Counted from the first letter of the stretch, positions 1-9,969 are shown. The stretch is DNA of 64,000 nt from an uncultured Aquimarina sp. (GCA_947496705.1 CANMDW010000001.1:744001-808000), one strand, 5' to 3'. Numbers and translations are program-made. Notes: a model not told the origin generated them from the sequence alone.

Positions 1-106
1 AAAAACTAGCAGTGGGCTCTACCGTCATTGAGTATACGCATAAAGCGATAGCAAAAACTATCCATCCTAATATTTTATTCCACTTGGTAAAGTTGAATGT
101 ACTCAT
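1..106 (-). CDS. GT117/DUF2723 family membrane protein, N-terminus only
   Basis: The first 35 codons of a minus-strand gene that runs off the left edge. The peptide begins MSTFNFTKWNKILGW, continues into a hydrophobic segment and ends with TVEPTAS. This pattern opens the DUF2723 family (CAZy GT117), multi-pass inner-membrane proteins assigned to protein O-glycosylation in Bacteroidota. The next residues in that family are normally FWDCGE, which lie outside the window. The family call rests only on this N-terminal similarity. The ATG is the complement of positions 104-106. Most of the protein is not visible. Confidence 0.6.
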   Translation of the reverse strand, partial: MSTFNFTKWNKILGWIVFAIALCVYSMTVEPTASF

Positions 107-261
107 AAGATTGTATCGGGTTATATAACTTGTGGCGAATTTAGCAATAAAAATACTTTCCACTTAGGTTTTTTTGCAAACGCTTAACAGAAGTTTATAT
201 TTTAAGGAGTATTAGGAGCATTTAGGAATACAGAATTAGGAGTAAATTTTTAATAAAAATG

Positions 262-292
262 TTTGCAGACCCGAAAGATTGTTTTAAATTTG
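262..292 (+). promoter_or_regulatory. Promoter of tRNA-Gln
   Basis: TTTG at 262-265 and TAAATTTG at 285-292 with a 19-nt spacer. This matches the Bacteroidota housekeeping promoter (TTTG, then TAnnTTTG) and places the transcript start a few bases before the tRNA at 311. Confidence 0.8.
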
Positions 293-310
293 CACCCGCA
301 TTCAACGTAT

Positions 311-383
311 TGGTCTATGGTGTAACTGGCAACACGTCTGGTTTTGGTCCAGAAGAGTCTAGGTTCGAGCCCTAGTAGACCAA
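311..383 (+). tRNA. tRNA-Gln (anticodon TTG)
   Basis: Cloverleaf folded by eye. The acceptor stem TGGTCTA (311-317) pairs with TAGACCA (376-382), with discriminator A at 383. The anticodon stem TCTGG/CCAGA holds the loop TTTTGGT, so the anticodon is TTG and reads CAA. The T-loop TTCGAGC is present. CCA is not encoded. A consensus promoter precedes it and a hairpin terminator follows. Confidence 0.95.
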
Positions 384-389
384 CTGAGT

Positions 390-421
390 AGGAGTAACAA
401 GTATCATGTTACTCCTTTTTT
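390..421 (+). terminator. Rho-independent terminator of tRNA-Gln
   Basis: AGGAGTAACA at 390-399 pairs with TGTTACTCCT at 407-416, a perfect 10-bp stem followed by a T tract. Confidence 0.85.
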
Positions 422-459
422 ATTGTAAGAAAGAATAGATATTCTTGTCTGGAGGCCAT

Positions 460-1293
460 CTATATTTTAAAAGTCAATACGGGTCTTTTGGCATGATTTA
501 CCACATCTTCTCCCAAGCTACCATTGATAAAATGTGAGATGCCTTTTCGGCCATGAGTGCTGATCCCGATCATACCGGCACGTACAGATCCTGCAAAATT
601 TAGAATTCCTTTTTCTACAGTGATATCATTATAAATATTCAATGTATAATTATCCATAGCCATATCAGATATCATACTGTTCATTTTCTCTTCAGTCTCA
701 TAAGTGGTTTTAAAGCCATTGGCTGTATTGATCCAAACCAGGTGAAGTTTTGCATCTATTGTCTTAGAGAACTCGTGAGCTGCCAATAAACAGGGTTTGT
801 CCTCATCATCAAAGTTTGTTGCATATACAAAATCGTTAATATCAAAAATCTCACAATCTTCCTTAATTACCAATACTGGTTTTTTTGAAGTACGCACTAC
901 TTTTTCGGCATTAGAGCCAATAAACAGTTCTTCAAAACCGGTCGATCCATGTGAGCCCATGATGATGATATCTACTTCATTTTTCTTGCTCGAATCGATA
1001 ATCCCCTTCATTACATCTTCAAAACTTACGGTTTCTATGACTTCAATATCTTTTAAAAAATCTTGTTCGAGAACTTCCTCAAACTTTTTATGCGCTTGTT
1101 TCATAAAAAAAATAGCTTCGGGTGCCGGTGCCGGTGCACCAGAAGACATCAAATCGGTGAGGTGCATAGGAAGTTCAAGAATATGTAGTAAATAGATGGT
1201 GGCATCATTTTTTTTGGCGATTTGCGCTGCAACTTTTAATGCACTATCTGCCTGCTTAGAAAAATCTGTTGGTACAAGGATACTTTTGATCAT
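460..1293 (-). CDS. Universal stress protein with two UspA domains
   Basis: 277 residues made of two tandem Usp domains, about 1-147 and 148-277. The first begins IKSILVPTDFS and carries the full nucleotide-binding signature G-2x-G-9x-GS (G113, G116, G126-S127). The second has a degenerate copy (STHGRKG, 245-251, Gly replaced by Ser at the first position), so it may not bind ATP. Two-domain Usp proteins are soluble stress and starvation proteins whose precise client is usually unknown. The gene is monocistronic on the minus strand, between tRNA-Gln and the divergent rimP operon. Family assignment is secure; function is general. Confidence 0.9.
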   Translation of the reverse strand: MIKSILVPTDFSKQADSALKVAAQIAKKNDATIYLLHILELPMHLTDLMSSGAPAPAPEAIFFMKQAHKKFEEVLEQDFLKDIEVIETVSFEDVMKGIIDSSKKNEVDIIIMGSHGSTGFEELFIGSNAEKVVRTSKKPVLVIKEDCEIFDINDFVYATNFDDEDKPCLLAAHEFSKTIDAKLHLVWINTANGFKTTYETEEKMNSMISDMAMDNYTLNIYNDITVEKGILNFAGSVRAGMIGISTHGRKGISHFINGSLGEDVVNHAKRPVLTFKI

Positions 1294-1450
1294 AATATCA
1301 CTTTTTTGAAATAAGTTAGTTAATAATTGTTTATGGTTTAGAGCTTCTATGCAACTATGTCATAAAACCAAATGATGATAATTTTGTTTACTTCCTTAAA
1401 AGTAAGGAAACTATCTTAAATTTACGAAATAAATTCATCCCTTGTGATAT

Positions 1451-1480
1451 TTTGAATCTAAGATATTATTGCTATCTTTG
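1451..1480 (+). promoter_or_regulatory. Promoter of the rimP-nusA-infB operon
   Basis: TTTG at 1451-1454 and TATCTTTG at 1473-1480, spacer 18 nt. This predicts a start near 1486 and a leader of about 50 nt containing a hairpin. It also rules out a longer upstream start for rimP at 1452. Confidence 0.75.
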
Positions 1481-1504
1481 CACCGTTGAAATTAAAAAAC
1501 CAGT

Positions 1505-1530
1505 GAGGGGACGAAAAGTCCCCTCTTTTT
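1505..1530 (+). terminator. Attenuator-like hairpin in the rimP leader
   Basis: GAGGGGAC (1505-1512) pairs perfectly with GTCCCCTC (1518-1525) around GAAAA and is followed directly by five Ts. It has the form of an intrinsic terminator but lies between the promoter and the rimP start codon at 1539, so it would attenuate the operon. Because nusA is the second gene, feedback by NusA on this hairpin is a plausible inference. Confidence 0.6.
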
Positions 1531-1538
1531 ATCTGTTT

Positions 1539-2003
1539 ATGTCATTAAAAGATAAGACTCAGAGATTGTTGGACGAAGCACTTGCAGAAAACCCGTCTTT
1601 ATTTCTAATAGATTGCAAAATTCATCCCGATAATAGTATAGAAGTTACTATCGATGGAGATGATGGTGTTACAGTAGAAAATTGTATTGCAGTTAGTAGA
1701 GCCATCGAACATAATTTGGATCGGGATGAGGAAGATTTTTCGCTTCAGGTGATGTCTGCAGGAGTATCAGAAGGGTTAAAACATATTCGGCAATACAAAA
1801 AAAATGTGGGTAGAAAACTTAAAGTAAAAACCCACTTAGCAATTGTAGAAGGAGAATTGATTCGGGTAACAGACGATGCAGTTACCTTGACGTGGAAAGC
1901 CAGAGAGCCAAAACCGGTAGGGAAAGGTAAGATCACAGTGACCAAAGAGGCTGTGATAGCTTTTGAAAATATTGTAGAAGCAAAAGTTATGATAACATTT
2001 TAA
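1539..2003 (+). CDS. rimP: Ribosome maturation factor RimP
   Basis: 154 residues from the ATG at 1539, beginning MSLKDKTQRLLDEAL. RimP binds pre-30S particles and is needed for late 30S assembly. The N-terminal half carries the family pattern NSIEVTIDGDDGVTVENC followed by the SRAIEHNLDRDEEDFSL block; the C-terminal half is the Sm-like barrel. An in-frame start at 1452 would add 29 residues read through the promoter and leader hairpin, so it is rejected. First gene of the conserved rimP-nusA-infB operon, 13 bp before nusA. Confidence 0.93.
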   Translation: MSLKDKTQRLLDEALAENPSLFLIDCKIHPDNSIEVTIDGDDGVTVENCIAVSRAIEHNLDRDEEDFSLQVMSAGVSEGLKHIRQYKKNVGRKLKVKTHLAIVEGELIRVTDDAVTLTWKAREPKPVGKGKITVTKEAVIAFENIVEAKVMITF

Positions 2004-2016
2004 TTATAAAATTGAT

Positions 2017-3249
2017 ATGGAAAATATCGCATTAATAGAATCATTTTCAGAATTCAAAGATGATAAGTTTATAGATCGTGTAACGTTGATGTCAATCTTA
2101 GAAGATGTGTTTAGAAATGCTCTGAAGAAGAAGTTTGGTAGTGATGACAATTTTGATATTATTATTAATCCCGATAAAGGCGATTTAGAAATTTGGAGAA
2201 ACCGTATTGTAGTAGCAGATGGCGAAGTAGAAGATGGAAACCAGGAAATATCATTAACTGAAGCGCAAAAGATAGAACCCGATTTTGAGGTAGGCGAAGA
2301 TGTATCAGAAGAAGTGAAGTTGATCGATCTTGGAAGACGTTCGATTCTGGCACTGCGCCAGAATTTGATTTCTAAGATCCATGAACATGACAATACTAAT
2401 ATATATAAACAGTTTAAAGAATTAGAAGGAGAAATTTATACGGCAGAAGTACATCATATTCGGCATAGAGCAATCATTATGCTGGATGATGAAGGTAATG
2501 AGATCATACTGCCTAAAGACAGGCAAATACCTTCAGATTTTTTCCGTAAAGGAGAAAATGTAAGAGGAGTTATCGAGTCGGTAGAACTTAAAGGTAATAA
2601 GCCATCTATCATTATGTCGAGAACATCACCGCTGTTTTTAGAAAAACTATTTGAATCAGAAATACCAGAAGTTTTTGATGGTTTAATAACCGTTAAAAAA
2701 GTGGTGAGAATCCCAGGAGAGAAAGCCAAGGTAGCTGTAGATTCTTATGATGATAGAATAGATCCGGTTGGTGCCTGTGTAGGGATGAAAGGTTCTCGTA
2801 TACACGGTATTGTGAGAGAATTAGGAAATGAGAATATTGATGTAATCAATTATACAAACAATGTACAATTGTATATTACCAGGGCATTAAGTCCTGCAAA
2901 AGTTACTTCTATTAAAATTAATGAAGATGGTACCCGCGCCGAGGTAATGCTAAGACCAGAAGAAGTGTCTAAAGCAATTGGCCGGGGAGGGCATAATATT
3001 AGGCTTGCTGGTCAATTAACAGGGTATGAGATTGATGTATTTAGAGAAGGAGTAGAAGAAGATGTTGAGCTTACCGAATTTTCTGATGAAATCGAATCCT
3101 GGATCATCGAAGAATTTGCTAAAATAGGATTGGATACAGCAAAGAGTATTTTGGAACAGGATATGGCAGATTTGGTGAAGCGAACAGACCTTGAAGAAGA
3201 GACAGTGGGAGAAGTGATTAAAATATTAAAATCAGAATTTGAAGATTAA
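2017..3249 (+). CDS. nusA: Transcription termination/antitermination factor NusA
   Basis: 410 residues. NusA binds RNA polymerase and nascent RNA and modulates pausing, termination and antitermination. Order of domains: N-terminal polymerase-binding domain (about 1-130), S1 domain (about 135-200, with GEIYTAEVHHI), then KH1 and KH2 (about 230-345; GACVGMKGSRI and the GRGGHNIRLAGQLTG loop). A short acidic tail follows. It lacks the long C-terminal acidic repeats of enterobacterial NusA, as expected for Bacteroidota. Second gene of the rimP operon. Confidence 0.95.
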   Translation: MENIALIESFSEFKDDKFIDRVTLMSILEDVFRNALKKKFGSDDNFDIIINPDKGDLEIWRNRIVVADGEVEDGNQEISLTEAQKIEPDFEVGEDVSEEVKLIDLGRRSILALRQNLISKIHEHDNTNIYKQFKELEGEIYTAEVHHIRHRAIIMLDDEGNEIILPKDRQIPSDFFRKGENVRGVIESVELKGNKPSIIMSRTSPLFLEKLFESEIPEVFDGLITVKKVVRIPGEKAKVAVDSYDDRIDPVGACVGMKGSRIHGIVRELGNENIDVINYTNNVQLYITRALSPAKVTSIKINEDGTRAEVMLRPEEVSKAIGRGGHNIRLAGQLTGYEIDVFREGVEEDVELTEFSDEIESWIIEEFAKIGLDTAKSILEQDMADLVKRTDLEEETVGEVIKILKSEFED

Positions 3250-3440
3250 CCACATGATGTATGGTTTTGAAAAACAAAGGTTTTTCTAGTGGTTAATCCC
3301 GAACTAGAGTTGCTTAATTTTGAGTGTTGAAAAACTTAGCAAATCTTATTCGATTACCAGGAAAATCATAAATCAGTAGGAATTTTCCGGATTAATAAAC
3401 ACAATTCATTTATATTTGAGTGCAAAATAATAAGGCGTTT
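3250..3440 (+). promoter_or_regulatory. nusA-infB spacer with a hairpin and a possible infB promoter
   Basis: The 191-bp gap is long for this operon. It holds an imperfect hairpin (GGAAAAT 3360-3366 with ATTTTCC 3382-3388) and a consensus-like -7 element TATATTTG at 3411-3418, about 23 nt before the infB ATG. No clear -33 element is visible, so a separate infB promoter is possible but unproven. Confidence 0.4.
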
Positions 3441-6221
3441 ATGGCTGAAACAGGAACAATGAGATTAAATAAAGTATTACGCGAATTCAATATCTCGCTA
3501 GATCGGGCTGTTGACTTTTTGAATTCAAAAGGTCATGAGATAGATGCGCGTCCTACTACAAAAATTTCTTCAGAGGTATATCAGCTCTTGTTTGATGAAT
3601 TTCAGACGGATAAGAGTAAAAAGGTAGCTTCAAAAGAGGTTGGGGAAGAAAAAAAGAAAGAGAAAGAAGCATTGCGTGTACAGATTGAACATGAGCTGGA
3701 GGAAAAACGTAAAATTGCTGAAGCTCGTGAAGTCGTAAAAGCCAAAGCCCAATTGAGCGGACCAAAGCAGGTTGGCAAGATTGAATTAGATAAAAAGAAG
3801 GAAGAAGTACAAAAGCCCGAAGAAAAAGTAGGTACTACTCCTAAAAAAGAAGAAGTTAAAACTAAGAAACCCGAAATTGTTTCTAACAGGCCAGAGAAGA
3901 AGAGTATTAAGATAACCAAGGAAGCTCCGAAAGTTATAGAAAAGAAAGAAGTAGCTAAAGATAAAGAACCTGTTGTTACCAAAGAAGAACAGGTTACTAC
4001 GAAGAAAGAAACAGAAACTGAAGTTTCTTCAGAAGCCGATAAGGTTAAAACCCAGTATAAAAAGTTGGATGGTCCTAATTTTACAGGACAAAAAATTGAT
4101 TTAGCTCAGTTTAAAAAACCTCCTAAAAAGAAGGAGGAAAAACCAGATAAGAAAACGGCAGAAGCGGGAGATGCTGCAAAAAAACGCCGAAGAAGAATAA
4201 GTAAAGAAAGTGGTGTTCAAGGATCTGGAGGCGGAAGATCGGGAGGCCAATCCGGCGGAGGAAACAGAGGAAGAGGTCCTGCAAAAGGAAAAAGACCAGC
4301 TATTGTAAAGGAAGAACCCAGTGAGGAAGAAGTACAAAAGCAGGTAAGAGAAACCCTTGAAAAATTACAAGGGAAATCTAATAAATCAAAAGCAGCTAAG
4401 TATCGTAGAGATAAGAGAGATCAGCATCGCCAGAAAGCCGAAGATGATGTAGCGCAACAAGAGCAGGAAAGTAAAGTGCTTAAGGTAACCGAGTTTGTTA
4501 CCGCTTCTGAGGTAGCTACGATGATGAATGTGCCTACTACCGAAATAATTTCTGCTTGTATGTCACTTGGTATTATGGTCACCATGAACCAGCGTTTGGA
4601 TGCAGAGACACTTTCTATTGTTGCAGATGAGTTTGGTTATGAGGTTAATTTTGTGACAGCCGATATTGAAGAATCTATCGAAGAAATCGTAGATGCACCC
4701 GAAGATCTGGTAAATAGAGCGCCAATTGTTACAGTGATGGGACATGTAGATCACGGTAAAACATCCTTACTCGATTATATTAGAGAAGAAAACGTTATAG
4801 CTGGAGAAAGTGGGGGGATTACCCAACATATCGGTGCATATGGTGTGCAATTAGAAGATGGACAAAAGATTGCATTTCTCGATACTCCCGGTCACGAGGC
4901 GTTTACAGCGATGCGTGCCCGTGGTGCACAGGTAACAGATATGGCAATTATTGTAATTGCTGCAGATGATGATGTAATGCCGCAGACCAAAGAAGCGATT
5001 AGTCATGCACAGGCAGCTGGAGTTCCGATAGTATTTGCAATTAATAAAATAGATAGGCCAGAGGCAAATCCCGAAAAAATAAAAGAGAAATTGGCTTCTA
5101 TGAACCTGCTGGTAGAAGATTGGGGAGGAAAGATTCAATCCCATGATATTTCTGCAAAGACAGGACTTGGAGTGAAAGAATTATTAGAAAAAGTACTTCT
5201 TGAAGCCGAAATTCTTGAATTGAAAGCGAATCCTAATCGATTGGCTTCGGGTACCGTGGTCGAAGCGTTCCTGGATAAAGGTCGGGGATATGTATCTACC
5301 ATTTTAGTACAGACAGGAACCCTTAGAGTAGGAGATTATGTTCTTGCCGGTAAAAATAGCGGTAAGGTGAAGGCGATGCATGATGAGAGAGGAAATAATG
5401 TAAAAGAAGCAGGGCCATCAACACCAGTTTCTATCTTAGGACTCGATGGTGCGCCACAGGCAGGAGATAAGTTTAGTGTGCTGGAAGATGAACGAGAAGC
5501 CAAAGATATTGCTTCAAAACGAGCACAATTGCATAGAGAACAATCTGTGCGTACCCAAAGACACATTACACTCGATGAAATTGGTCGTCGAATTGCATTG
5601 GGAGACTTCAAAGAATTAAACATCATTCTAAAAGGTGACGTTGATGGTTCTGTTGAAGCATTGACAGATTCGTTCCAGAAATTATCTACCGAAGAAATCC
5701 ATGTAAATATTATACACAAAGCGGTTGGTGCAATTACAGAAAGTGATGTATTGCTTGCCTCGGCGTCTGATGCTATTATTATTGGATTTAATGTAAGACC
5801 TGCCGGAAATGCCAGACAGGTTGCAGATAAAGAAGAAATAGATATCAGAACGTATTCTATCATTTATGATGCAATAAATGACTTGAAAGATGCCATGGAA
5901 GGAATGCTTTCTCCTGTAATGAAAGAAGAAATTACCGGTACTGCAGAAATTAGAGAAACATTTAAGATTTCTAAGATTGGTACTATTGCAGGATGTATGG
6001 TTCAAACAGGTAAGATTTTCAGAAATTCAGGAATACGATTGATAAGAGATGGAGTTGTGATATATACTGGCGAGCTTTCTTCTTTAAAACGTTTTAAAGA
6101 TGATGTTAAAGAAGTATCCAAGGGATATGATTGTGGTCTGCAGATTAAGAATTATAATGATATCAAAGAAGGAGATGTGGTAGAAGCTTATCAAGAGGTT
6201 GCAGTGAAGAAAAAACTATAA
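3441..6221 (+). CDS. infB: Translation initiation factor IF-2
   Basis: 926 residues from ATG 3441 ([13 protein letters not shown]); an in-frame GTG at 3420 would add seven residues but the 3441 start fits relatives better. IF-2 is the GTPase that delivers initiator tRNA to the ribosome. An N-terminal IF2_N segment is followed by a long Lys/Glu-rich disordered region with a Gly/Arg patch. The G domain has GHVDHGKT (434-441), DTPGHE (481-486), NKID (535-538) and SAKTG. Domains II-IV complete it. It is followed by a strong terminator, so it ends the operon. Confidence 0.96.
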   Translation: MAETGTMRLNKVLREFNISLDRAVDFLNSKGHEIDARPTTKISSEVYQLLFDEFQTDKSKKVASKEVGEEKKKEKEALRVQIEHELEEKRKIAEAREVVKAKAQLSGPKQVGKIELDKKKEEVQKPEEKVGTTPKKEEVKTKKPEIVSNRPEKKSIKITKEAPKVIEKKEVAKDKEPVVTKEEQVTTKKETETEVSSEADKVKTQYKKLDGPNFTGQKIDLAQFKKPPKKKEEKPDKKTAEAGDAAKKRRRRISKESGVQGSGGGRSGGQSGGGNRGRGPAKGKRPAIVKEEPSEEEVQKQVRETLEKLQGKSNKSKAAKYRRDKRDQHRQKAEDDVAQQEQESKVLKVTEFVTASEVATMMNVPTTEIISACMSLGIMVTMNQRLDAETLSIVADEFGYEVNFVTADIEESIEEIVDAPEDLVNRAPIVTVMGHVDHGKTSLLDYIREENVIAGESGGITQHIGAYGVQLEDGQKIAFLDTPGHEAFTAMRARGAQVTDMAIIVIAADDDVMPQTKEAISHAQAAGVPIVFAINKIDRPEANPEKIKEKLASMNLLVEDWGGKIQSHDISAKTGLGVKELLEKVLLEAEILELKANPNRLASGTVVEAFLDKGRGYVSTILVQTGTLRVGDYVLAGKNSGKVKAMHDERGNNVKEAGPSTPVSILGLDGAPQAGDKFSVLEDEREAKDIASKRAQLHREQSVRTQRHITLDEIGRRIALGDFKELNIILKGDVDGSVEALTDSFQKLSTEEIHVNIIHKAVGAITESDVLLASASDAIIIGFNVRPAGNARQVADKEEIDIRTYSIIYDAINDLKDAMEGMLSPVMKEEITGTAEIRETFKISKIGTIAGCMVQTGKIFRNSGIRLIRDGVVIYTGELSSLKRFKDDVKEVSKGYDCGLQIKNYNDIKEGDVVEAYQEVAVKKKL

Positions 6222-6252
6222 GTCTTATAAAATACTCGATATGATAAACAAT

Positions 6253-6278
6253 AAAACCCGGCATATGCCGGGTTTTTT
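6253..6278 (+). terminator. Rho-independent terminator after infB
   Basis: ACCCGGCA and TGCCGGGT form a GC-rich stem with flanking A and T runs. The A run on the opposite side makes it potentially bidirectional, but the next gene on the minus strand ends about 150 bp away. Confidence 0.9.
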
Positions 6279-6423
6279 GTGACGGTACATTTGTTTGGCA
6301 GAAGCTACATCAAATAGACTCCTGTTTATTGCCTGCAATCTTAAGTTCAGCTTACTGTTTTGAGCCAGCTTTACCTTGATGGCTTTTCAAAATAAAGTTT
6401 CATTTAGAACTCATGATGGGCTC

Positions 6424-7218
6424 TTAATTAAACACAATATTCACGCAAGAATCTTTATATAAGTCTTTTAGCACAAATTCGACTGCTTTTCTGGCGTTTT
6501 CTGCTTTTCCTATCAATGTTCCTTTAAAACTAATTTTTCCGGAGCCTCTGTTCCAGTAAAACTCATTATTGTCAGATTTTATAATACGTTTGTCGTTTTT
6601 GGTCGTTATCTGAAAAGCATCAAATTCCTGGCTATATTCAAGTCCCGAAGGAAAATATACTTCGGTTACAAATTTGGTAGAACCTTTTCCGTATACATAA
6701 CAAACGCACTCTCCTATATCCTTTGCTTCAGAAACTCTCACCATATTGTTTTGCACAATCTTCCAGCCACCATTTACCCGAATTCCAACCAAATTCATTA
6801 GCATGGTTCCTTTTTCAGCAGATTTTTTACCAACAAAGGACTCAAAGTTAATCACTGCCGAAATAGTACCTGCTGTTTCTTTCTGACTGTGAAAAATAAT
6901 CTTATCCAATGTCAATTTAAAACCATAATTATCATCATTAATAATATCATCCAGCTGTGAAGAAATATCTTTTTTATCATAATCTTTTCTCACAAGAGCC
7001 CCAGATAAGTTTACATATACCGTATTTCCTTTGTATTTTTCATCAAATAAACCCAATACATCACCTTTTTTGGTTCCCTGAGTTAATGCATTCATTTTAT
7101 TGATATACTCCATCAATAATTTTTTCATAGGCTCTTTTTCATTGTAAGTGTAAGTGTATCCCTGATTGAATCCACAAAATAAAAAGAGCAACATAACGAC
7201 GATTGTAATTTTTTTCAT
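6424..7218 (-). CDS. Secreted protein of unknown function, NTF2-like
   Basis: 264 residues with an N-terminal signal peptide (MKKITIVVMLLFLFCGFNQG). Residues about 30-165 alternate helix and strand and contain the phrase VNGGWKIVQNNMVRV, which resembles the end of NTF2/SnoaL-like or nuclear-transport-factor folds; this is only a fold-level guess. The C-terminal hundred residues include a CVCY pair and many charged residues. It has no co-directional close neighbour, and no specific function can be assigned. Confidence 0.65.
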   Translation of the reverse strand: MKKITIVVMLLFLFCGFNQGYTYTYNEKEPMKKLLMEYINKMNALTQGTKKGDVLGLFDEKYKGNTVYVNLSGALVRKDYDKKDISSQLDDIINDDNYGFKLTLDKIIFHSQKETAGTISAVINFESFVGKKSAEKGTMLMNLVGIRVNGGWKIVQNNMVRVSEAKDIGECVCYVYGKGSTKFVTEVYFPSGLEYSQEFDAFQITTKNDKRIIKSDNNEFYWNRGSGKISFKGTLIGKAENARKAVEFVLKDLYKDSCVNIVFN

Positions 7219-7294
7219 AAATAATGAGATATTAGTTAAACTCTATTAAGATACAAAATTTTACTCAAACCGGGTAATTAGACGGTCTTATTTT

Positions 7295-7849
7295 TTATGA
7301 TAAAGTACTTAATTCCAGTAGTTTAATTACTGTTTTTAAGTTTCGGGTGGTTGCATTACACCGCAGTTTTTTCTCAAAGAAATTGTTGTGCAGTTTGGTC
7401 CTTCCGTAACCATTGGCTGCATAGAAATAAACGACTTGTTGAGTAATAACAAATTCTTCCGGATCATATGAAGTAGCTGTAAGTTCTTTTATTGCTAAAG
7501 AATCCGGTTCTCCAGACAATAGCGTAAAAAACATCTTTTTATCTTCGATTTCTTCATTTTTAAGCGGTTCAGAGAATGGATTATCCCTATGAATCGATCG
7601 CAATGTTTGATGGGTAAAAACTAGTACAGGAACATCAAACCCAAATTGTGTTACAATTCCTTTTTCAATCGATTTGCTTATGATGTCGGTATCGGCGATC
7701 TTACTTTGAAACACAACATTTCCACTTTGGATATAGGTAGTGACCGATGTAAAACCCAGGTCTTCAAACATAGTTTTGAGATCTGTCATTTTGACCTTTT
7801 TATGGCCGCTTACGTTGATCCCCCGAAGCAAGGCGATGTATGTGTTCAT
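7295..7849 (-). CDS. DUF1697 family protein
   Basis: 184 residues beginning MNTYIALLRGINVSG, the hallmark of DUF1697 (two ferredoxin-like lobes). Further family motifs are the TYIQSGNVVFQS segment near residues 39-50 and the C-terminal TTRNLKTVIKLLEL. The family is widespread and cytosolic, with no established biochemical role. The gene stands alone between the NTF2-like gene and a flavoprotein gene, all on the minus strand. Confidence 0.88.
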   Translation of the reverse strand: MNTYIALLRGINVSGHKKVKMTDLKTMFEDLGFTSVTTYIQSGNVVFQSKIADTDIISKSIEKGIVTQFGFDVPVLVFTHQTLRSIHRDNPFSEPLKNEEIEDKKMFFTLLSGEPDSLAIKELTATSYDPEEFVITQQVVYFYAANGYGRTKLHNNFFEKKLRCNATTRNLKTVIKLLELSTLS

Positions 7850-7858
7850 AGTTTTAGG

Positions 7859-7906
7859 TTATTGAATTATTAAGTTACTAAGTTATTAATTTACTGAGTT
7901 ATTAAG
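7859..7906. repeat. Short degenerate direct repeat
   Basis: Upstream of the DUF1697 gene there are about four imperfect copies of a 10-12 nt unit resembling TTATTAAGTTA. It is AT-rich, so slippage is a sufficient explanation. Confidence 0.5.
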
Positions 7907-8045
7907 TATTTGGGTTTATTGCTGCTTATTTCTTCAATTCATTCCTTGGCCCCGAAACATCAGATTCACCTGCATACTTCTTAACCCATAACTCTCTTTA
8001 TCTGTAACACCGTATCGATTCATATACACTTCATAACCTCACCCC

Positions 8046-9269
8046 TCAAAGCGAAGCATGCTTATCTGCTATTGCCTGCGCAGCGATAAAACCGCCGGTC
8101 CAGGCATTTTGAAAATTAAACCCTCCTGTGATGGCATCGATATTTAATACCTCTCCTGCAAAATACAAATGATGATGCTTTTTACTTTCAAAAGTTTTAA
8201 AATTCACCTCTTTCAGGTCTATTCCTCCGGCAGTTACGAATTCTTCTTTAAACGTACTTTTTCCTTTTACAGAATAGATCCCTTGAGTGAGTTGCTCTGA
8301 TAAGGTTTTCAGCTGAAATTTGTTCACATCGGCCCAACGGGTATCGTTTTTTATTCCTGAAGCTATCACCAGGTTCTGCCAGAGCCTTTTGGGTAGCTCA
8401 AACTGCGGGTATTTAAAAATTTGTTGCTTTGGGTTCTGACCTTTACACACTTTAAGATCTTTAACCACTTCTTGTTGATTAGCGTGTTGAAGCCAGTTGA
8501 CTTCGATCTCAAAATCATAGTCATATGCATTCAATTCTATCGCTCCCCAGGCAGAAAGTTTTAAAATCGCCGGGCCACTCATTCCCCAATGGGTAATCAA
8601 TAAAGGGCCTTCGCTTGATAATTTAGAATTTTTAACCTTTATCAATGCATCTGTTACCACTCCCGGAAGTGAGGCAATTCTAGGGTCTTTGATATTAAAT
8701 GTAAACAGTGAGGGAACCGCATCAATTATAGTATGCTCCAGTTCCTGAAGAAGGTTCCATATCTTTGGATTGCTGCCTGTGGCAATCATGAGTTTTTTTG
8801 CCATAAAATCCCCCTGATTGGTGATCACCTTCCAACATGTATTTTCTTTATAAAAACTCTTGACAGAGTGATTGGTAAGAATTTCGATGTGTAATCTTCT
8901 TGCTTCTGAGAAAAAACAATCGATAATCGTTTGTGAAGAATTCGACACCGGAAATATCCTTCCATCATCTTCAATCTTCAATGCCACTCCCCGACGATCA
9001 AACCAATCTATGGTATCGCCTGTCATAAAACTATGAAACGGACCTTTTAATTCTTTTTCCCCTCTGGGATAATTTTTACATAATTCATCTGGAATAAACT
9101 CGGCATGAGTTACATTACATCGCCCGCCGCCAGACACACGAACTTTGGACAGGACATCCTTGCCTCTTTCGAGAATGGCGATTTTAAGGTTTGGGGCATT
9201 CTCAGCCACATTGATGGCGGTAAAAAATCCGGCAGCTCCACCGCCAACGATTATCAAATCATAGGTCAT
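8046..9269 (-). CDS. HI0933/YhiN-family FAD-dependent oxidoreductase
   Basis: 407 residues. The N-terminus carries the dinucleotide-binding loop GGGAAG (9-14). The segment KVRVSGGGRCNVTHAE is the diagnostic signature of the HI0933/BaiN-like flavoprotein family. The C-terminus TAGGIDLKEVN... and the LYFAGEVLNIDAITGGFNFQ block are the second FAD-contacting region. Physiological substrates are unknown for most members; some gut homologues reduce bile-acid intermediates, which should not be transferred here. Its start overlaps the end of the upstream GDPD gene by 4 bp, so the two are probably co-transcribed. Confidence 0.9.
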   Translation of the reverse strand: MTYDLIIVGGGAAGFFTAINVAENAPNLKIAILERGKDVLSKVRVSGGGRCNVTHAEFIPDELCKNYPRGEKELKGPFHSFMTGDTIDWFDRRGVALKIEDDGRIFPVSNSSQTIIDCFFSEARRLHIEILTNHSVKSFYKENTCWKVITNQGDFMAKKLMIATGSNPKIWNLLQELEHTIIDAVPSLFTFNIKDPRIASLPGVVTDALIKVKNSKLSSEGPLLITHWGMSGPAILKLSAWGAIELNAYDYDFEIEVNWLQHANQQEVVKDLKVCKGQNPKQQIFKYPQFELPKRLWQNLVIASGIKNDTRWADVNKFQLKTLSEQLTQGIYSVKGKSTFKEEFVTAGGIDLKEVNFKTFESKKHHHLYFAGEVLNIDAITGGFNFQNAWTGGFIAAQAIADKHASL

Positions 9270-9946
9270 ACTACAAAATTCGGAAAATCTGTGATGATAC
9301 CATCAACATTCCACGATTTTGATGTGTCAATGAACTCAGGGAGGTTTACTGTCCACACATATACCCGATATCCCTGCTCTCGGGCAATGGCTATCTCATC
9401 TTCGGTCAACGACGAAATGGGGGGATGTATCGAGAATGCCTCTAATTCCTTAGCAACAGGAAGTGCTGTGGTGATGTTTTCTTCGGTTAGGACTCCTAAT
9501 TTGAATTCGGACGTCCTCTTTTTCACATCAAACAACTGTGAGTGATCAAAACTGGAAATGATAAAGTGATCGTAATTCCAGCTAGTCTTTTCAATATGTT
9601 CCTCAACCAATTTGGCAGTTGGCAGTGCCGTGCCTTTCCCTTTTAATTCAATATTCAATTCACATCGTGCATTGATGAGGTCCAACACTTCTTGTAAGGT
9701 TGGAATACTAAATCCTTCCTCGGTTCTAAACTGTTGTAACTGCTGTAAGGTATAATCGGCCACCTTGCCTTTACCATTGGTAGTTCTGTCGAGGGTTTCA
9801 TCATGAATTACCATGAGTTCACCAGATTTACAACAATGCACATCGATCTCGATACCATCTACGTTATATCGCAAAGCTTCTGCAATGGATTCCAGTGTGT
9901 TTTCGGCAACCAGACCGGCAGCACCTCGATGTCCGAATAGTTTCAT
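9266..9946 (-). CDS. Glycerophosphodiester phosphodiesterase (GDPD family)
   Basis: 226 residues, no signal peptide, so cytosolic. It should hydrolyse glycerophosphodiesters to glycerol-3-phosphate and an alcohol. Catalytic and metal-binding residues are visible: H6-R7 (GHRG), E15 (ENTLES), E33-x-D35 and H48-D49 (VIHDETLDRTTNG). The length is typical of the UgpQ type. It is followed with a 4-bp overlap by the HI0933 gene. Its product, G3P, is the substrate of the GlpD half of the fusion gene at 57 kb, although the two loci are distant. Confidence 0.92.
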   Translation of the reverse strand: MKLFGHRGAAGLVAENTLESIAEALRYNVDGIEIDVHCCKSGELMVIHDETLDRTTNGKGKVADYTLQQLQQFRTEEGFSIPTLQEVLDLINARCELNIELKGKGTALPTAKLVEEHIEKTSWNYDHFIISSFDHSQLFDVKKRTSEFKLGVLTEENITTALPVAKELEAFSIHPPISSLTEDEIAIAREQGYRVYVWTVNLPEFIDTSKSWNVDGIITDFPNFVV

Positions 9947-9969
9947 ACATCACTTATTTAATAGTGTTT

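Noticed and set aside
797..1195. 132-codon plus-strand frame
   Set aside because: Antisense shadow of the universal stress protein; Ser/Phe-rich composition typical of reverse reading.
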